NCBI RefSeq assembly: GCF_001949145.1
Contig: NW_019091646.1
Location: forward strand, 1-43,519
From: Acanthaster planci
Taxonomy: Eukaryota > Echinodermata > Asteroidea > Valvatida > Acanthasteridae
DNA length: 43,519 nt
Direction: 5' to 3'
Part shown: positions 1 through 10,338 of the stretch, piece by piece
Numbering within the stretch: position 1 is the stretch's first letter
Layout of the letters: every line of letters starts with the position of its first letter
Notes under the pieces: generated by a model
Told to the model about the DNA's origin: nothing
What the model saw: the letters and a program-made list of their open reading frames with translations, nothing else
Database searches by the model: none
Translations under genes and position numbers: made by a program

Positions 1-724
1 ATAGCGATAAAATAAATTATTAAATATTCCCTAATCTGATCTGAACCAAACTTTGTATATTTTCAATTTAGACCCTAATCTATCATCTCTCAAAATTTGT
101 ACAAAAAAAATTTGGCCTCCTTCTGGTAGCTGGGGCATTAGGGAGAGATTAAAATGTTGAAACATTTACCACAAAATGTCTCCCTAATGACCCATTTGTA
201 AGGATAATGATCTTTCTTCTGCTAAAGAACTGATTGTATGGACTATTGTCAATGCTACGGTGGCCAAGCTCATAGTCTCATTAATTTCACACCCGTCATA
301 TCCTCTCTAGGTCATTTTGGAAACGGAACAAATAAAACATGGATTTTTTGGCTTGTTTTTAACTCAACCCACAATTGAAACAATTGGAAATTGATCATCT
401 ATTTTCTGTATGAGGATAGCAATTTACATTTCATTTCATTAGGCAAGGTTCACAGACAGGTGTCTATTATTCTTACAAAGTAACATGAACCTAGTGTATT
501 GTAATGCAGAAACTACAGGTTTGACAGTTGTAAAAACAACCATGGGCTTTTTGGGAATTTTTGTGAAATCAAACTATGACAGTATCAGAACAGATAAACA
601 GGTTGACACTTCATTTATGTTACACAATTCAGTAAGATTGACCAGAGTGCCGAAGAGTGGCTGTAGAAAAACATGCACATGTACAAAACCTGTATTGTAC
701 CTATAAAATATGCAAAAAGTAATA
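1..724. other. unannotated AT-rich sequence
   Basis: I see no gene, RNA gene or transposon signature here. The only long frame (485-706) has no recognisable domain and looks like chance. Confidence 0.6.
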
Positions 725-1345
725 ACAAATTAGGTGATGACGTAATCTTGACGTAACAAATTAAGCAAAATATATTTATCAGGGTCTTTGTCAGCTGTAG
801 CTTTGATGATAATCAAGCATCTCACAGTTACCAAAATGGAGCTTGAAAATGTCTACAAAGTCAATGGAATGAAATAAAAATTGAAAAATCAATAATCAGT
901 TGATGACGTCATACTGACATCATTATTTTGGCATAATATTTTTATGGGGTCTTTGCTTGGTATAACTGATGACATTTGAAGTTTGCTCACAGACTAAAAA
1001 TTGTGCCTTCAAAACTTGTAAAAAGTCTACAGGATGATAAAAAGAATTGAAAAATCAATAATAAATCACACGATGATGTCATCATGATGTCAGTATTACA
1101 ATACAATCTTTTGATAAGGGCTGTTACTAGATGATACTTTGGTGACAATTCAGTTTTGCAAATTGCCAAAATAGTGCTTTGAAAATGTATACCAAGTCAA
1201 AGAGACGAAATAACTGTTGAAAAAACAATAATAAATTACTTGGTGATTTCATCATCATTTATTTGCAATAATCCTTGTATCAATGTCTTTGTTGGCTTTC
1301 ACTTTGGCAACGATCAAACGTCAATGAGTAACGGTAGTGGGACGC
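725..1345. repeat. diverged tandem repeat, period about 170 bases (left block)
   Basis: About three and a half units. The shared core reads roughly GAAAATGTGTACAAAGTCAA and starts near 845, 1,010 and 1,181, giving spacings of 165 and 171. Each unit also carries TGATG(A/T)(C/T)GTCATCATGA-like palindromes, a 'GGTCTTTG' block and 'AAAAATCAATAATAAAT'. The same unit resumes at about 2,200. No coding potential is visible. The units are diverged, so this is an old array. Confidence 0.8.
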
Positions 1346-2199
1346 CATAACGAGGCCAGGTCCCATTGTGAAATGGAACAAGCACCGGCACAGGACACGC
1401 ACAACTTGAAAGACAAAGACAGACTCGGCAAGACATTAGTAGCTTTGATTTATTGGTGACAAGCAACTGTCACAGGCATCCTTACAATATAGATCCTGGA
1501 TTGACAAAAAACCCCATTGTGTGAAAAAACAAAATAATGAGAGCTTCCAACAATCAACCTGTTTCTATACACACTTTACATGTACAGTACATTCACAGAC
1601 TATAGCAAACATGTGTATCGTTGCTCACATAGGATACTTAAAAGTGAACGGCAGTGTCCTTAAACATAACACATCAATATCACAAGCAAAATCAAGAATT
1701 ATATGTACTCACTGGGGGTTTCCGTGTAGACTGTACTACACAATCACCATGGATTACGGCTACACAGGCGTGGAAGTGGGTGCTACTGACATCAAAATAT
1801 ACCCATGCTCTCTGCATCCCTCTAAACTCGAACTCCACGGCCAACCCCATCAAAGTCTTTGACCGTCTCTTATACTGTCTTGTTTATATATGTATTCATA
1901 TGCAAAGCGTTACTTACCAAGTAAATTATAGTACAAGTAACATGAGCTTCAATTAACACGTCACCAAAATATCACAAAATACAAGGGGTAATTATTTTAC
2001 ATGACAATTTTGATACATTCAGTCAGTTGTCTAAAATAATATTTGGACTTATTTTCCTGGTGGAAGTCTACCAAGTACAACCAGTCCCTGTGCACAGGAA
2101 GCACAAAGGTCACCAAGTAGCAAATAGTTGACATACAAACGTGCAAATAACCCAGATACAATGTAGATCAACTACACAATATGCATATTCATGTCAGTG
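1346..2199. other. unrelated block interrupting the 170-base tandem array
   Basis: The tandem unit stops after 'GATCAAACGTCAATGAGT' and picks up again near 2,200, so these 0.85 kb look like an insertion. Two overlapping plus-strand frames (1,521-1,862 and 1,654-1,956) match nothing I recognise. I see no clear terminal repeats or target duplication, so the kind of insertion is unknown. Confidence 0.4.
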
Positions 2200-2960
2200 A
2201 GGTCGCCCTTGCTGAGGCACAGTCTCCTACATTACCAAAATTGTGGCTCGAAAACGTGTACAAAGTCAATGGGCTACATGTATAAACCTGATTGCCTTTA
2301 AGTTCATGTCACATGATTTGTGCTGAAAGTCAATCATTTTTATTTTATTCCGACTCTTCGGTACATTTCAAACCGAATAACAGAGCATGAAGCACACGAT
2401 TTCTCTTTCATTCCCATGGTAATCTTGAGCTGGAGTAAAGGACTATTTGTTCACTAGTGTTAAGTAGAAAAATGTGTACAAAACCTATGGGGAAAATAAA
2501 ATATTCCAAAATCAATATAAAATAAGGTGATGATGTCATCATGACATCATCCATTTGCAATAAATCTTGCACCATGGTCTTTGCCAGCTGTAACTATGAT
2601 CACTAATGAAGATCGCCAGGCAACCAAAATTGTGCCTTGAAAACGTGTACAAAGTCAATGGGCTAAAATAAATATGTAAAAATCAATAATAAATAACTTG
2701 GTGATGTCATCATGATGTGATTATTTCAGTATCATCTATGCCTTAAGGTCTGTGTTTGATGTAACTTTGATGAGGATCAAAGATAGTCAAGTTACAAAAA
2801 CAAAGCCTTGAAAATGTGTACAAAGTCAATTGGCTGAAATAAATATTAAATATTCAATAAAAAATCACTTGATGACATCATTGTACTATGCACATCTTTG
2901 AACAAAGGTCCTTCAGTGATGTAAGTTTGATGGAGATCCAAAGTTGCAAAAGGACCAAAG
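2200..2960. repeat. diverged tandem repeat, period about 170 bases (right block)
   Basis: Same unit as at 725-1,345. The core starts near 2,250, 2,466, 2,639 and 2,810; the last two spacings are 173 and 171. The stretch 2,290-2,460 is less similar. The array grades into an A-rich, purine-rich low-complexity tract at 3,005-3,110. Confidence 0.75.
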
Positions 2961-3209
2961 TCGATGGCAGAATAAAAAACATGCACAAAATAACTGGGCT
3001 TTTGGTCAGAAGAAGAAGAAGAGGGAAGAAAAAAAAAGAACAAAAAGAATGGCTTTTTCGCAAAACTGCAAAAACGCCAAAAAAAAAAACAAAAAGAATA
3101 CCTTTTTCGCAAAGTTGTGAAAAAGCCCTCCAAAAAGAGAGCTTCTATGTCAGTTTGCGACAGAACATAGGGATTTTTGGCTTTTCATTGAAAATGTCAT
3201 CGTTGTGAT

Positions 3210-3600
3210 TGCATATCTGCAAAGTTTCATCCCGCTGGGACTTGTACTTTTGGAGATATACAGCTTGAAAGGATGCACCCTTTTATGTCACGTGACTTGT
3301 CAATAGATAATGTCATCATTTCATGAGGTCAATTTTTGTCTATCACACACCCCTTTCCAGATACCTGCAAAGTTTCAACCCACTGTTACATGTACTTCAA
3401 GAGATATAGGACTTTAACTGATGCACCTTTGATGACGTCATTCCATGAGGTCAATTTTCATCTATCACACACCCCTTTCCAGATACCTGCAAAATTTCAA
3501 CCCGCTGTTAGGTGTACTTCAAGAGATATAGGGCTTTAAGTGATCCACCTTTAATGTCAAATGACTTTTCAACCGATGACATCATCATTCCATGAGGTCA
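3210..3600. repeat. second tandem repeat, period 120-150 bases
   Basis: Three units anchored on CTGCAAAGTTTCA at about 3,217, 3,365 and 3,487 (spacings 148 and 122). Each unit ends in a GATG(A/T)C(G/A)TCAT-like motif followed by 'CCATGAGGTCA'. The middle junction holds a perfect TGACGTCA. The 5' parts 'CTATCACACACCCCTTTCCAGA' are nearly identical in units two and three. Confidence 0.8.
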
Positions 3601-3699
3601 CCAACTGAGAAGTTTCTAGGTGGCAAGGCAGAGGGACAGAGAGTGGGTTTCCCCTTGATGGCTGATGTAGATACCTCTGTAAGTTGTCTGACCTAATTG

Positions 3700-4700
3700 G
3701 GATCATTCTGTTTCTAAACAACTGCAAGGCTTAGGACACTGTTAGTTCTGAGTGATTGATGTGTAACTGACTCTGTTCTGTTGACCAAGTGCTGGCAATG
3801 GACTGGTCTTCCAGGCATCTCTTGTGAGAGTAATCGGGGGAGAGGGGTGGGGAAATATGACTCAGCACAGTAGGTTATTCTTTGATAACCACTAGTTAAG
3901 TTGATTTTGACCGGAATCCCCTTGGAGATTGGATCCTGGAACTGAAGAAAATGATACTGTAGATGTAACTGCTGGGGATGCATTCACATCCTGCATTGGA
4001 ACTAAACATATGAAGCTCACCATGCCGCCCAGAAGGTGGAACCACATTTTGGCTGGTAGGACTGAAAACACCAGAACAGTTTGGATGCAATCCTTTTGAG
4101 TTTGGCAATGATCCAAAGTTGGAGTTGCTCTGCCAGTAGCCAAGTTGAGAACTGTTCCAAGATACATGTAGGTTGGTTGTTGAGAAGGCATCAGGGAGGA
4201 CTTCTCTGTTGATGATGAACCCCAGTTTAAGTGTGAATTTTACTACCTGTAAAAGGCCCTTGACCGTGTCCTCAATAAGTTGGGCCAACTTTAAGCCAGT
4301 CATTCAGATGCATGCAAAGAGAGTGATTCTGGTGATTCTGATGAAAATGAATGCGATCAAGAGACTGTGCAAAGACCAACGATGTGCGTGAATGGGTACA
4401 TGAAGATAGTAGTCCTTCAGGCAGAATGAAATTGCCCAGACTGACAACTGGTTGAAAATGTCCCCATCTCGAAGTGTTTTGGTCTTACGTGATAGTTGTG
4501 TAGTCCCAGATTCATGATGGGTCACCACTCCCAGTTTTCTTTGAGGCAAGAAAGAATGAACCAAGAATCAAAATGGGATTCTTCTCTCTTAAGGAAAGGA
4601 TTTTCTTCTCCAAAGCAGCACGGTAAGTGGGATCAAGAGTGTGACCACCAATCTCAAATTTTCAATTTGCTCAACTTATATCTAATAGCCTTTGAATTCA
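3700..4700 (-). pseudogene. DIRS-like retrotransposon fragment: reverse transcriptase (broken)
   Basis: Read on the minus strand, conceptual translations in several frames follow the order of a DIRS-type reverse transcriptase. Near 4,440 there is a degraded palm motif (CLKDYYLHVPIH, for the usual DLKDAYxHVPIH). Near 4,240 there is KLGFIIN. At 4,160-3,900 comes the C-terminal region (YLGTVLNLATGRATPT, then LLGGMVSFICLVPM). This order and these motifs are typical of tyrosine-recombinase retrotransposons. Stops and frameshifts are frequent, and no RNase H or recombinase follows, so this is a truncated, inactive copy. The boundaries are approximate. Confidence 0.7.
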
Positions 4701-4744
4701 AGGTGGTGAAGTCAGGTTCAAAAACTAAACAAGAGACAACTTAA

Positions 4745-5741
4745 GTGAAAACAAGGATACCAATTGAATCTTGAAAACGTACATTGCAATAACCATTAAC
4801 ACAATTTACAAGAATTGATTCGAGTAAAAAATATCATGTCTGCTCAGTAAGAGTTTCCCAAAAATTTGGACTTGAAGATGTGTTTCTTTTCCTTAAGTAA
4901 AAAACAATCAATCCTGGGATTTGCTTTAGGCTGTCATTGGTTTCTTTTAAAAGAACTTTCACATCTCTGTCTTTAGTCTGTTCCAAACCTTCATTTCACT
5001 ACAGGCCTCACTGCCTGCAGTAGGCTCTCTTCAAAACCCCTTCACAATTCAACACAATTTAATACAATTAAAAATAAGTCACAACTTATACAATTAATGA
5101 ACTCAATACAAGTTGCTATTAACTCGGTCAAAGGGCTGAGATAATAGCTTGACTCTTCATAACAACACATGTGATTTAATAAATCTTCTTTGTACATGTA
5201 TTAGGTTTCTGGTGCCCCTGTATTGATCTACTAAACCCTGTTTTCCATCAAAATCATGTCCACTTTCTCTACACACAGAAATTGTTCTCTCTCTATTCTC
5301 AACGGTTATTTCCCTCAACCACTTCTGTGTTTTGTTATGTAAATGACACCTTTCTTTTCCGCGCTCAGGGCGTTCTGAACAAAACACATGGCATGTAATA
5401 ACAATAACCAGTGACATAAAACTTGCTGTCATGGATACTGTGTTGCTATTGAATTCTGTTAGACACGGCACCCACTGCCATCCAATTTCTCTACAGGCCA
5501 TCCCCTTTTTGGCCGTTAGCTTTTAATCCCCCTTCTATCTGCCCAACCTGTGCCAAAGAGGCATTCCTACTTCACGGTTCTTTGTGTTGTTGTTTGTAGC
5601 AGGCATGCAACTCTTCCGCGGATCTCCATGTTTTTGTTTTTTTTAATCAGACCACAAAAAATTCCACCTTAGGCTTTGTGCTTTCACCACTTGCTTGCGC
5701 CTCGAATTGTGGCACGGGGGACGAACACCCGCTGCGCTGGT
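4745..5741. other. unannotated intergenic sequence
   Basis: There is no recognisable gene. A 114-codon minus-strand frame (5,501-5,157) has no known domain and is judged spurious. Confidence 0.5.
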
Positions 5742-5989
5742 ACTCGGAGGAAACCCATACAATTGTGTTTCCATGCAGAAAAGAAACGATAAAAAATTGT
5801 CATTTGGTTCTTTGCTAGTGTATGTGAGGAAATTGTTAAATGAGTAGAACACCCTCTATTCTGTTCTGGTCGATAGTCTGGCTCCGTATCTTTTTCTCTG
5901 TGGACTTGCACATCATAATGTGCATCATAATAACATCATAATCATCCTCCACCAGACTACTTAAGCTCCACTCCCAGTCCGTATCCGGC

Positions 5990-6035
5990 ATTCTCCTGAT
6001 GACGAGCAGAGCATACTGCTTGAAACGTTGAGTAT
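5990..6035 (+). ncRNA. hammerhead-ribozyme-like core
   Basis: CTGATGA (5,996-6,002) is followed by GAGCAG / CTGCTT (6,004-6,009 with 6,016-6,021, loop AGCATA) and then GAAAC (6,022-6,026). The flanks ATTCTC (5,990-5,995) and GAGTAT (6,030-6,035) pair at five of six positions as stem I. Stem III would be only the self-complementary ACGT (6,025-6,028), which could form between two copies, as proposed for minimal hammerheads in Penelope-like elements. The unpaired C at 6,003 departs from the canonical core, so activity is uncertain. Confidence 0.4.
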
Positions 6036-6038
6036 CAC

Positions 6039-6075
6039 TGGTTCTTTTCAGAACCACAAATACTCACAAAAGAGA
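6039..6075 (+). promoter_or_regulatory. histone-mRNA-type 3' stem-loop with purine-rich downstream element
   Basis: GGTTCT (6,040-6,045), loop TTTC, AGAACC (6,050-6,055) and then ACAAA form a 6-bp stem and 4-base loop of the histone 3'-end type (pyrimidine-rich loop, ACC/ACA flank). CACAAAAGAGA at 6,065-6,075 resembles a histone downstream element bound by U7 snRNA. No histone reading frame precedes it, so it may be chance or a borrowed processing signal. Confidence 0.4.
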
Positions 6076-6196
6076 TACGTCCATGGTGCTACCGCAAACC
6101 TACTTTCTATTATACGTCTTCTCCATGCAAACCTTAAAGACTTAGCATTATAATGTCATGATAAAAACTGCATGTGCTGTCACTCTGTGCCATGCA

Positions 6197-6505
6197 CAGT
6201 TGACTCTCGTAATTACGAAATCAGCGGGTTTAGCAAGAGACATGCAAGTGTTATGACTAACTCTGCTTTCATTTCATGATCCAGGATTTGTAAAATGTTT
6301 GTTATAAATGGGTTGTCAACAATGCTTTTTCAGGCAACAGGGTCACAGAAACCCCTTCAGTGTAAAAGGAATTTCGTATCATGCGATTTCACTGTAACAG
6401 TTTTTGTTTCCATAGGAATGTGCACATTTTCGCGGGACCGATGATGTGTGTTTGTTATAACCAGAATTTCGTAATAGCCAATTTCATGATAACGAGAGTC
6501 GACTG
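6197..6505. mobile_element. small DNA transposon (MITE), pogo/Tigger-like ends, copy in duplication 1
   Basis: The imperfect terminal inverted repeats are CAGTTGACTCTCGTAAT at the left and, read inward, CAGTCGACTCTCGTTAT at the right. The right flank is TA and the left is CA, which fits a mutated TA target duplication. Subterminal copies of TTTGTTATAA and ATTTCGTAAT are typical of mariner/pogo-type non-autonomous elements. It is about 310 bases long with no transposase. Confidence 0.65.
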
Positions 6506-6829
6506 TACATGTACTCGTCCGAAAAACATCTGAGATCATTTGACAACGTGGAAAAATGACTTCGAAAAAGAAGGACATCATTGAATGCAGAAAGGGGCCA
6601 GAACAAATAGTTATGGATGTCCATCGAAACGATGACGACGTCTCCCCCAGTTGGAAAAAAAAAAATTAGTAATAATGGTACGAGCACCTCTGATGGCTCC
6701 TCTGGTGGCTCCTCTGGTGGCTACGTAGCCCAAACTCCGAAGCGCTGCCTGGAGGAAGCCCCTGGCACAGTTGCACATGGCGTTGGTGGCGTCGTTCCTC
6801 ATGTACGCGGGTGCATGTAGCCTCAAAGT

Positions 6830-7133
6830 AATCTACATCCTCATGATTCGCAGTCCGCCACGTGTTCCGGTCCGCGGCCAGCTGCTCTAGGAGGGAAGGT
6901 TGAACCCCACACTTCTTCAGGGTGGCCTTGAGATGGTCCTTAAACCGCTTCTTCTGACCTCCAGCGCTGCGTTGACCAGTGGAAAGCTCACCGTAGAAAA
7001 GTGTGCGGGGGAGTCAGTCCTCAGGCATCCGGTAGACATGTCTGATCCAACGGAACTGTCGTTGAATAATGAGGGCCTCGACACTGACACAGCCTGCTGA
7101 TTGGAGGATGGAGACGTGTGGAACACAATTTGC
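6830..7133 (-). pseudogene. LINE open reading frame, C-terminal part (frameshifted)
   Basis: Downstream of the reverse-transcriptase stop at 7,134, minus-strand frames continue with a pattern usual for the LINE C-terminus. There is a segment resembling RWIRHVYRMPEDRLPRT (around 7,050-7,000), then a basic GQ(K/R)KRFKDHLKATLKKC-like segment (around 6,960-6,910). At least two frame changes are needed. It belongs to the same element as the entries upstream. Confidence 0.6.
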
Positions 7134-7754
7134 TCAGGTCAGCCCAAGAATACGCTGAAGACAGCGAATATGAAAAGCCTCAAGACATCTGATGTGAGCT
7201 CTGTAGATGGTCCAGGCCACACAACCATAGAGCAAGGTGGAGATGCAGATAGCCTTATAAACAGCAACCTTTGTAGAGATGGTAATACCCCAGTTGAGAA
7301 ACACGCGGTGTAACAGCCGGCCAAAGGCACTGGAAGCTTTCCGTAACCTGTTTTGGATCTCCTCATCAATACTGCAGGATGAGCTCAGGATGCTTCCAAG
7401 GTAGACAGAGCTGTCGACTTTGTTAATGTTCTCCAACCCAACCTGAAATTGCATATCAGGAGGGAGGCCTTCACAGGACAAACGTTGGTGGAGCACTTCT
7501 GTCTTCCTGGCATTGATGACGAGTCCAGAGCTGGTGTATGTGTCGGCCATGGTGTCAAGGATCCTTTGGAGATCCGCTGCTGAGTGGCTGACAAAGGCGG
7601 CATCATCAGCATATTGCAGATCAAAGATTATCTTAGACTGAGTCATAGTCTTGGCTAGCAGTCGTCGCAAGTTAAAGAGGCTACCATCGAGCCGATACCA
7701 GGAGGTCATACCATCATTGAGATGGAGTTGGTGTCGGGAAAGGAGAGTCACCAC
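7134..7754 (-). pseudogene. LINE reverse transcriptase, palm/thumb half
   Basis: A 206-codon open segment. The catalytic motif FDLQYADDAAF is present near residue 45-55 (about 7,600). It is followed by a GLVINARKTEV segment, then SVYLGSIL, an ASSAFGRL segment and the LLYGCVAWT segment of the thumb, all in the usual order for LINE reverse transcriptases. The YADD core is intact although the gene is broken elsewhere. It overlaps the preceding segment in another frame, which shows a frameshift near 7,730. Confidence 0.85.
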
Positions 7755-8434
7755 AACCAGATAGATGTTGAATAGGACTGGTGCAAAGACACCCCTGATT
7801 CACTCCAAATTTGACCTCAAAGGGCTCCGATTGCAGGCCCCCAACATCCACACGAGCAAATATTCCAGTGTGAAACTCCTGAAGGATCTTTAGAAACCTT
7901 GGGGGACATCCGCATTTGGCGAGAATGGTCCAGAGAAGGCTCCTGTTGATGGTGTCAAAAGCCTTGGTGAGATCAACAAAGGCAGCATAGAGTTCACGGT
8001 GTTGCTCCCTACACTTCTCTTGCAGCTGACAAGCCACAAATATCATATCGGTTGTGCTCCTGTCCTTACAAAAACCACGCTATGATTCAGGGAGGACTAC
8101 GTTGGAGATGGAGGAAAGGGGGCGGGAAAGCATAACCTGTGCCAGGATCTTCCCAGCAACAGCCAGGAGAGAGATGCCACAGTATTTCCTGCAGATGGAT
8201 TTGTCCCCTTCCTCTTGTACATGGTGACGATATCAGCATCCTTCCACTGCTGTGGGAGGGACTCAGCCACCCAGGCATCACAGATGAAGCAGTGCAGACA
8301 ATAAAGGAGCATGGGTCCGCCGTACTTGAAGATCTCGCCAGGGATCCCATCTGGTCCAGCCTGGTGGATCTTGGCAAAGATTGGAGGGTTGTCCAGCTGA
8401 GTGATGGGGGCAGAGAGGGGAGGTGGTCGATCAC
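7714..8434 (-). pseudogene. LINE reverse transcriptase, fingers/palm half (frameshifted)
   Basis: The minus-strand frame 8,046-7,714 carries LQEKCREQHRELYAAFVDLT followed by KAFDTINRSLLW, the motif containing the first catalytic aspartate, then GVNQGC for the usual GVxQGCxLxP. The upstream frames 8,434-8,087 and 8,312-8,097 carry the DIVTMYKRKG-like strand and a GNTVASLSWL-like segment. The joins between these frames are frameshifts near 8,050 and 8,090. Confidence 0.75.
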
Positions 8435-8451
8435 GCTTGGGTCAGTGGGGT

Positions 8452-9024
8452 TTACACGGTCGGGAGCTTGCTAAAATGCTCAGCCCAGCGGGTAAGAATG
8501 CCTTGGCGGTCCGTGATGAGGGTAGAGTTGTCAGCAGATCTCACAGGAACTGAAGTGCCTCTGATCGGTACGTGGATGGTCTTAACCGCATCATAGAAAC
8601 CATGAAGATCATGGCCGTCAGCAAGGCCTTGGATCTCATAGGCCTTGTTCCTCCACCAGTCATTTTTCATTTGCGGGAGACGGGTCTGTGCAAGGGAGCG
8701 AAGCTCAGCAAAACAGGCTTAGAGGGTGCTGGAGGATGGGTTATTGATAACGGCATCATGTGCAGAGTTCTTCCTCTTCAGGAGGTTGTGAATCTCTGTA
8801 GAGGTGTCATCAAACCAATCCTGGTGACGTCTGCAAGTGTGACCCAAGACCCCTGTGGCGACCTCAAGGATTGTTGACGACAGAGTGTTCCATTGGTCTG
8901 TGAAGGATCCATCAGTGAAAGCGGTGGACTCGCTAGCTGCATTTATGGGCCTGGAAGCAGCACGAGACACGGAGAGAGAGGTTGAGGTAGAAACAGTCAG
9001 AGCACTGGCCAAGCTCTCTTGCAA
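8452..9024 (-). pseudogene. LINE linker region between endonuclease and reverse transcriptase
   Basis: Two minus-strand frames (9,024-8,719 and 8,670-8,452) hold linker motifs typical of LINEs: WFDDTSTEI followed by a basic segment, then ITDRQGILTRWAEHF just before the reverse transcriptase. They have no catalytic role of their own. A frameshift separates them. Confidence 0.65.
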
Positions 9025-9221
9025 TTGCTGCTTCTTGCTGAGATCCCGTAGGGCACCACAGTTAAGCCGATGTCTGCCAGCTCTCTTTCGAAAAGGAGGA
9101 CGAATCCTGAGCTTAAAAATGGAGCGAACTAGACGGTTGTCAGTCCAGCACTCGGCACCCCGAAGAACTCAGGTGATGGAGACGTCATTAAGATCACGGC
9201 GCTGGACTATAACATAGTTGA

Positions 9222-9758
9222 TTAGGTGCCAGTGCTTGGAGCGGGGATGCATCCATGTGGTTTTAAGCTTGTGAGGGAGCTGGAAAACCGTGTTGGTGAT
9301 GGTAAGGTTGTGATCGCACATAGGTTGAGGAGCCGGAGTCCGTTGGAGTTGGTAGAATCGACCCCATGCCTGCTGATGACGCCACCCCAGACAGTATAAT
9401 TTGAGCTGACCCGAGCGTTGAAATTGCCGAGAAGGATAATCTTGTCAGTCGGCGGGATGGCACCGAGTGTCTGGTCAAGAAGGTCATAGAACTTATCCTT
9501 TATGTCTTCAGGAGAACAAAGGGTGGGGGCATAGGCACTGATAATGGTAACTTGTCTTTGAGCTGCCAAGGGGACATGAAGAGTCATGAGCCGCTCACTC
9601 AAGTTAACCTCTGGCAGATGGTTAAAGAGGGATGTCTTGATGGCGAACCCCATACCATGGATTCTGGCGGCCTCCTCTGGGAGCCATCTCCAAAAGAAGG
9701 TATACCCCTCACTAACCTCGGTGAGGGAGTCCTCTGCAGCAAGCCGAGTCTCACCCAA
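9222..9758 (-). pseudogene. LINE APE-type endonuclease domain
   Basis: A 178-codon open segment with the endonuclease/exonuclease/phosphatase fold motifs. An IHGMGFAIK strand is followed by SERLMTLHVPL, then VTIISAYAPT, then ILLGNFNARV, and it ends near a TxFSSSL and W/H region. In the family the LLGDFNAR motif carries a catalytic aspartate; here it is asparagine, so nicking activity should be lost. The domain nicks target DNA to prime reverse transcription. Confidence 0.85.
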
Positions 9759-9978
9759 CCATCACCGCAGGACTTATGGAGGATAAAAGGGGGAGAAAAA
9801 CCTGCGCAATGAGGAGATTAAGGTGATTGAGAGGGGGCGCAGTCCTCAGCACCACCGACTTGACCACCTACAGCTGGTACCGATAACATGACTAAGTCAG
9901 GACGATCGGTGGCTGGAGGGGCTGCAGGGAGTGGCCGGTATCTTCACAACACCTGTAGAACCACCCTAACGAGTACTA

Positions 9979-10130
9979 CCTGCCCGGCTTTGAAATCAGG
10001 GTTGTCCTTCTCCTAGGCAGACTGCTGACCTAGGCTAACGAGTTCAGCCTACCCAGGTTTGTGATCAGAGTTGTCCCTCTCTTAGGTGGACTGGCAGCCA
10101 AGCCTACGAGCCCCACCTACCCGGAGCACC
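9979..10130 (-). repeat. tandem repeat in LINE 5' untranslated region
   Basis: Units begin CCTGCCCGG (9,979), CCTACCCAGG (10,049) and CCTACCCGG (10,116), giving lengths of 70 and 67 bases. Each contains '(T)GATCAG(G/A)GTTGTCC(T/C)TCT' followed by 'TAGGC/TAGGTGGACT'. Subrepeats in LINE 5' regions often act as promoters; that is inference here. Confidence 0.6.
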
Positions 10131-10338
10131 TGGATATAGAGCCAGGAACATGATGACACCCTCTGCCATTCAGTAAAAAACAGGGTTGGCACGAGAAGCC
10201 AGACAGTAAGATTTGGTTAGGAGAGGCTAATGTTGAGACGCCATGCTATACAGTGGGATTTTTCAGTGGGAGAGGAGCTGCTCACTTCTCCAGTCCACCC
10301 CAGCACATCGTAACCCATTTAACCCCAACTCGGATGGA

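Larger units (their letters stand above)
5911..6156 (-). mobile_element. short retroposon-like insertion present only in duplication copy 1
   Basis: Duplication copy 2 reads straight through CATCATAATGT into CATGATAAAA. In copy 1, about 235 extra bases lie between CATCATAATGT (5,911-5,921) and CATTATAATGT (6,146-6,156), a 10/11 direct repeat that fits a target-site duplication. The left edge repeats CATCATAAT three times. If the element is inserted on the minus strand this would be its 3' microsatellite tail. Inside are a hammerhead-like core and a histone-type stem-loop on the plus strand. Its family is not known to me; a SINE or a Penelope-like fragment is possible. Confidence 0.6.
5742..6609. 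repeat. direct duplication, copy 1 (left of LINE)
   Basis: Matches 10,339-10,973 at high identity from 'ACTCGG(A/T)GGAAACCCA' to 'GGGGCCAGAACAAATA'. It is longer than copy 2 because it holds an extra segment at 5,922-6,156. It contains a small DNA transposon (6,197-6,505). The two copies lie directly on either side of a LINE, which is too far apart and too long for an ordinary LINE target-site duplication. Confidence 0.9.
6610..10338 (-). mobile_element. decayed non-LTR retrotransposon (LINE) with APE endonuclease and reverse transcriptase
   Basis: On the minus strand, in order from 5' to 3': a GC-richer 5' region with tandem repeats (10,330-9,790), an APE-type endonuclease (9,758-9,222), a linker (9,024-8,452), a reverse transcriptase (8,434-7,134) and a C-terminal region in shifted frames down to about 6,830. 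The clade cannot be fixed by eye. Frameshifts and stops break the frame at several points, and the endonuclease has lost a catalytic acid, so the copy is dead. The whole body sits between the two halves of a direct duplication. Confidence 0.85.

Noticed and set aside
2846-3208. Overlapping frames on both strands across the AAGAAGAAG/AAAAA tract
   Set aside because: They are produced by purine-rich low complexity and contain only Lys/Arg or Phe/Ser runs.
5990-6060. Histone gene
   Set aside because: The 3' stem-loop is histone-like, but none of the upstream frames matches a histone C-terminus.
6617-6820. Plus-strand frame with a Gly/Ser repeat
   Set aside because: It is the shadow of the LINE 3' region, whose repeated GATGGCTCCTCTGGTGGC words keep it open.
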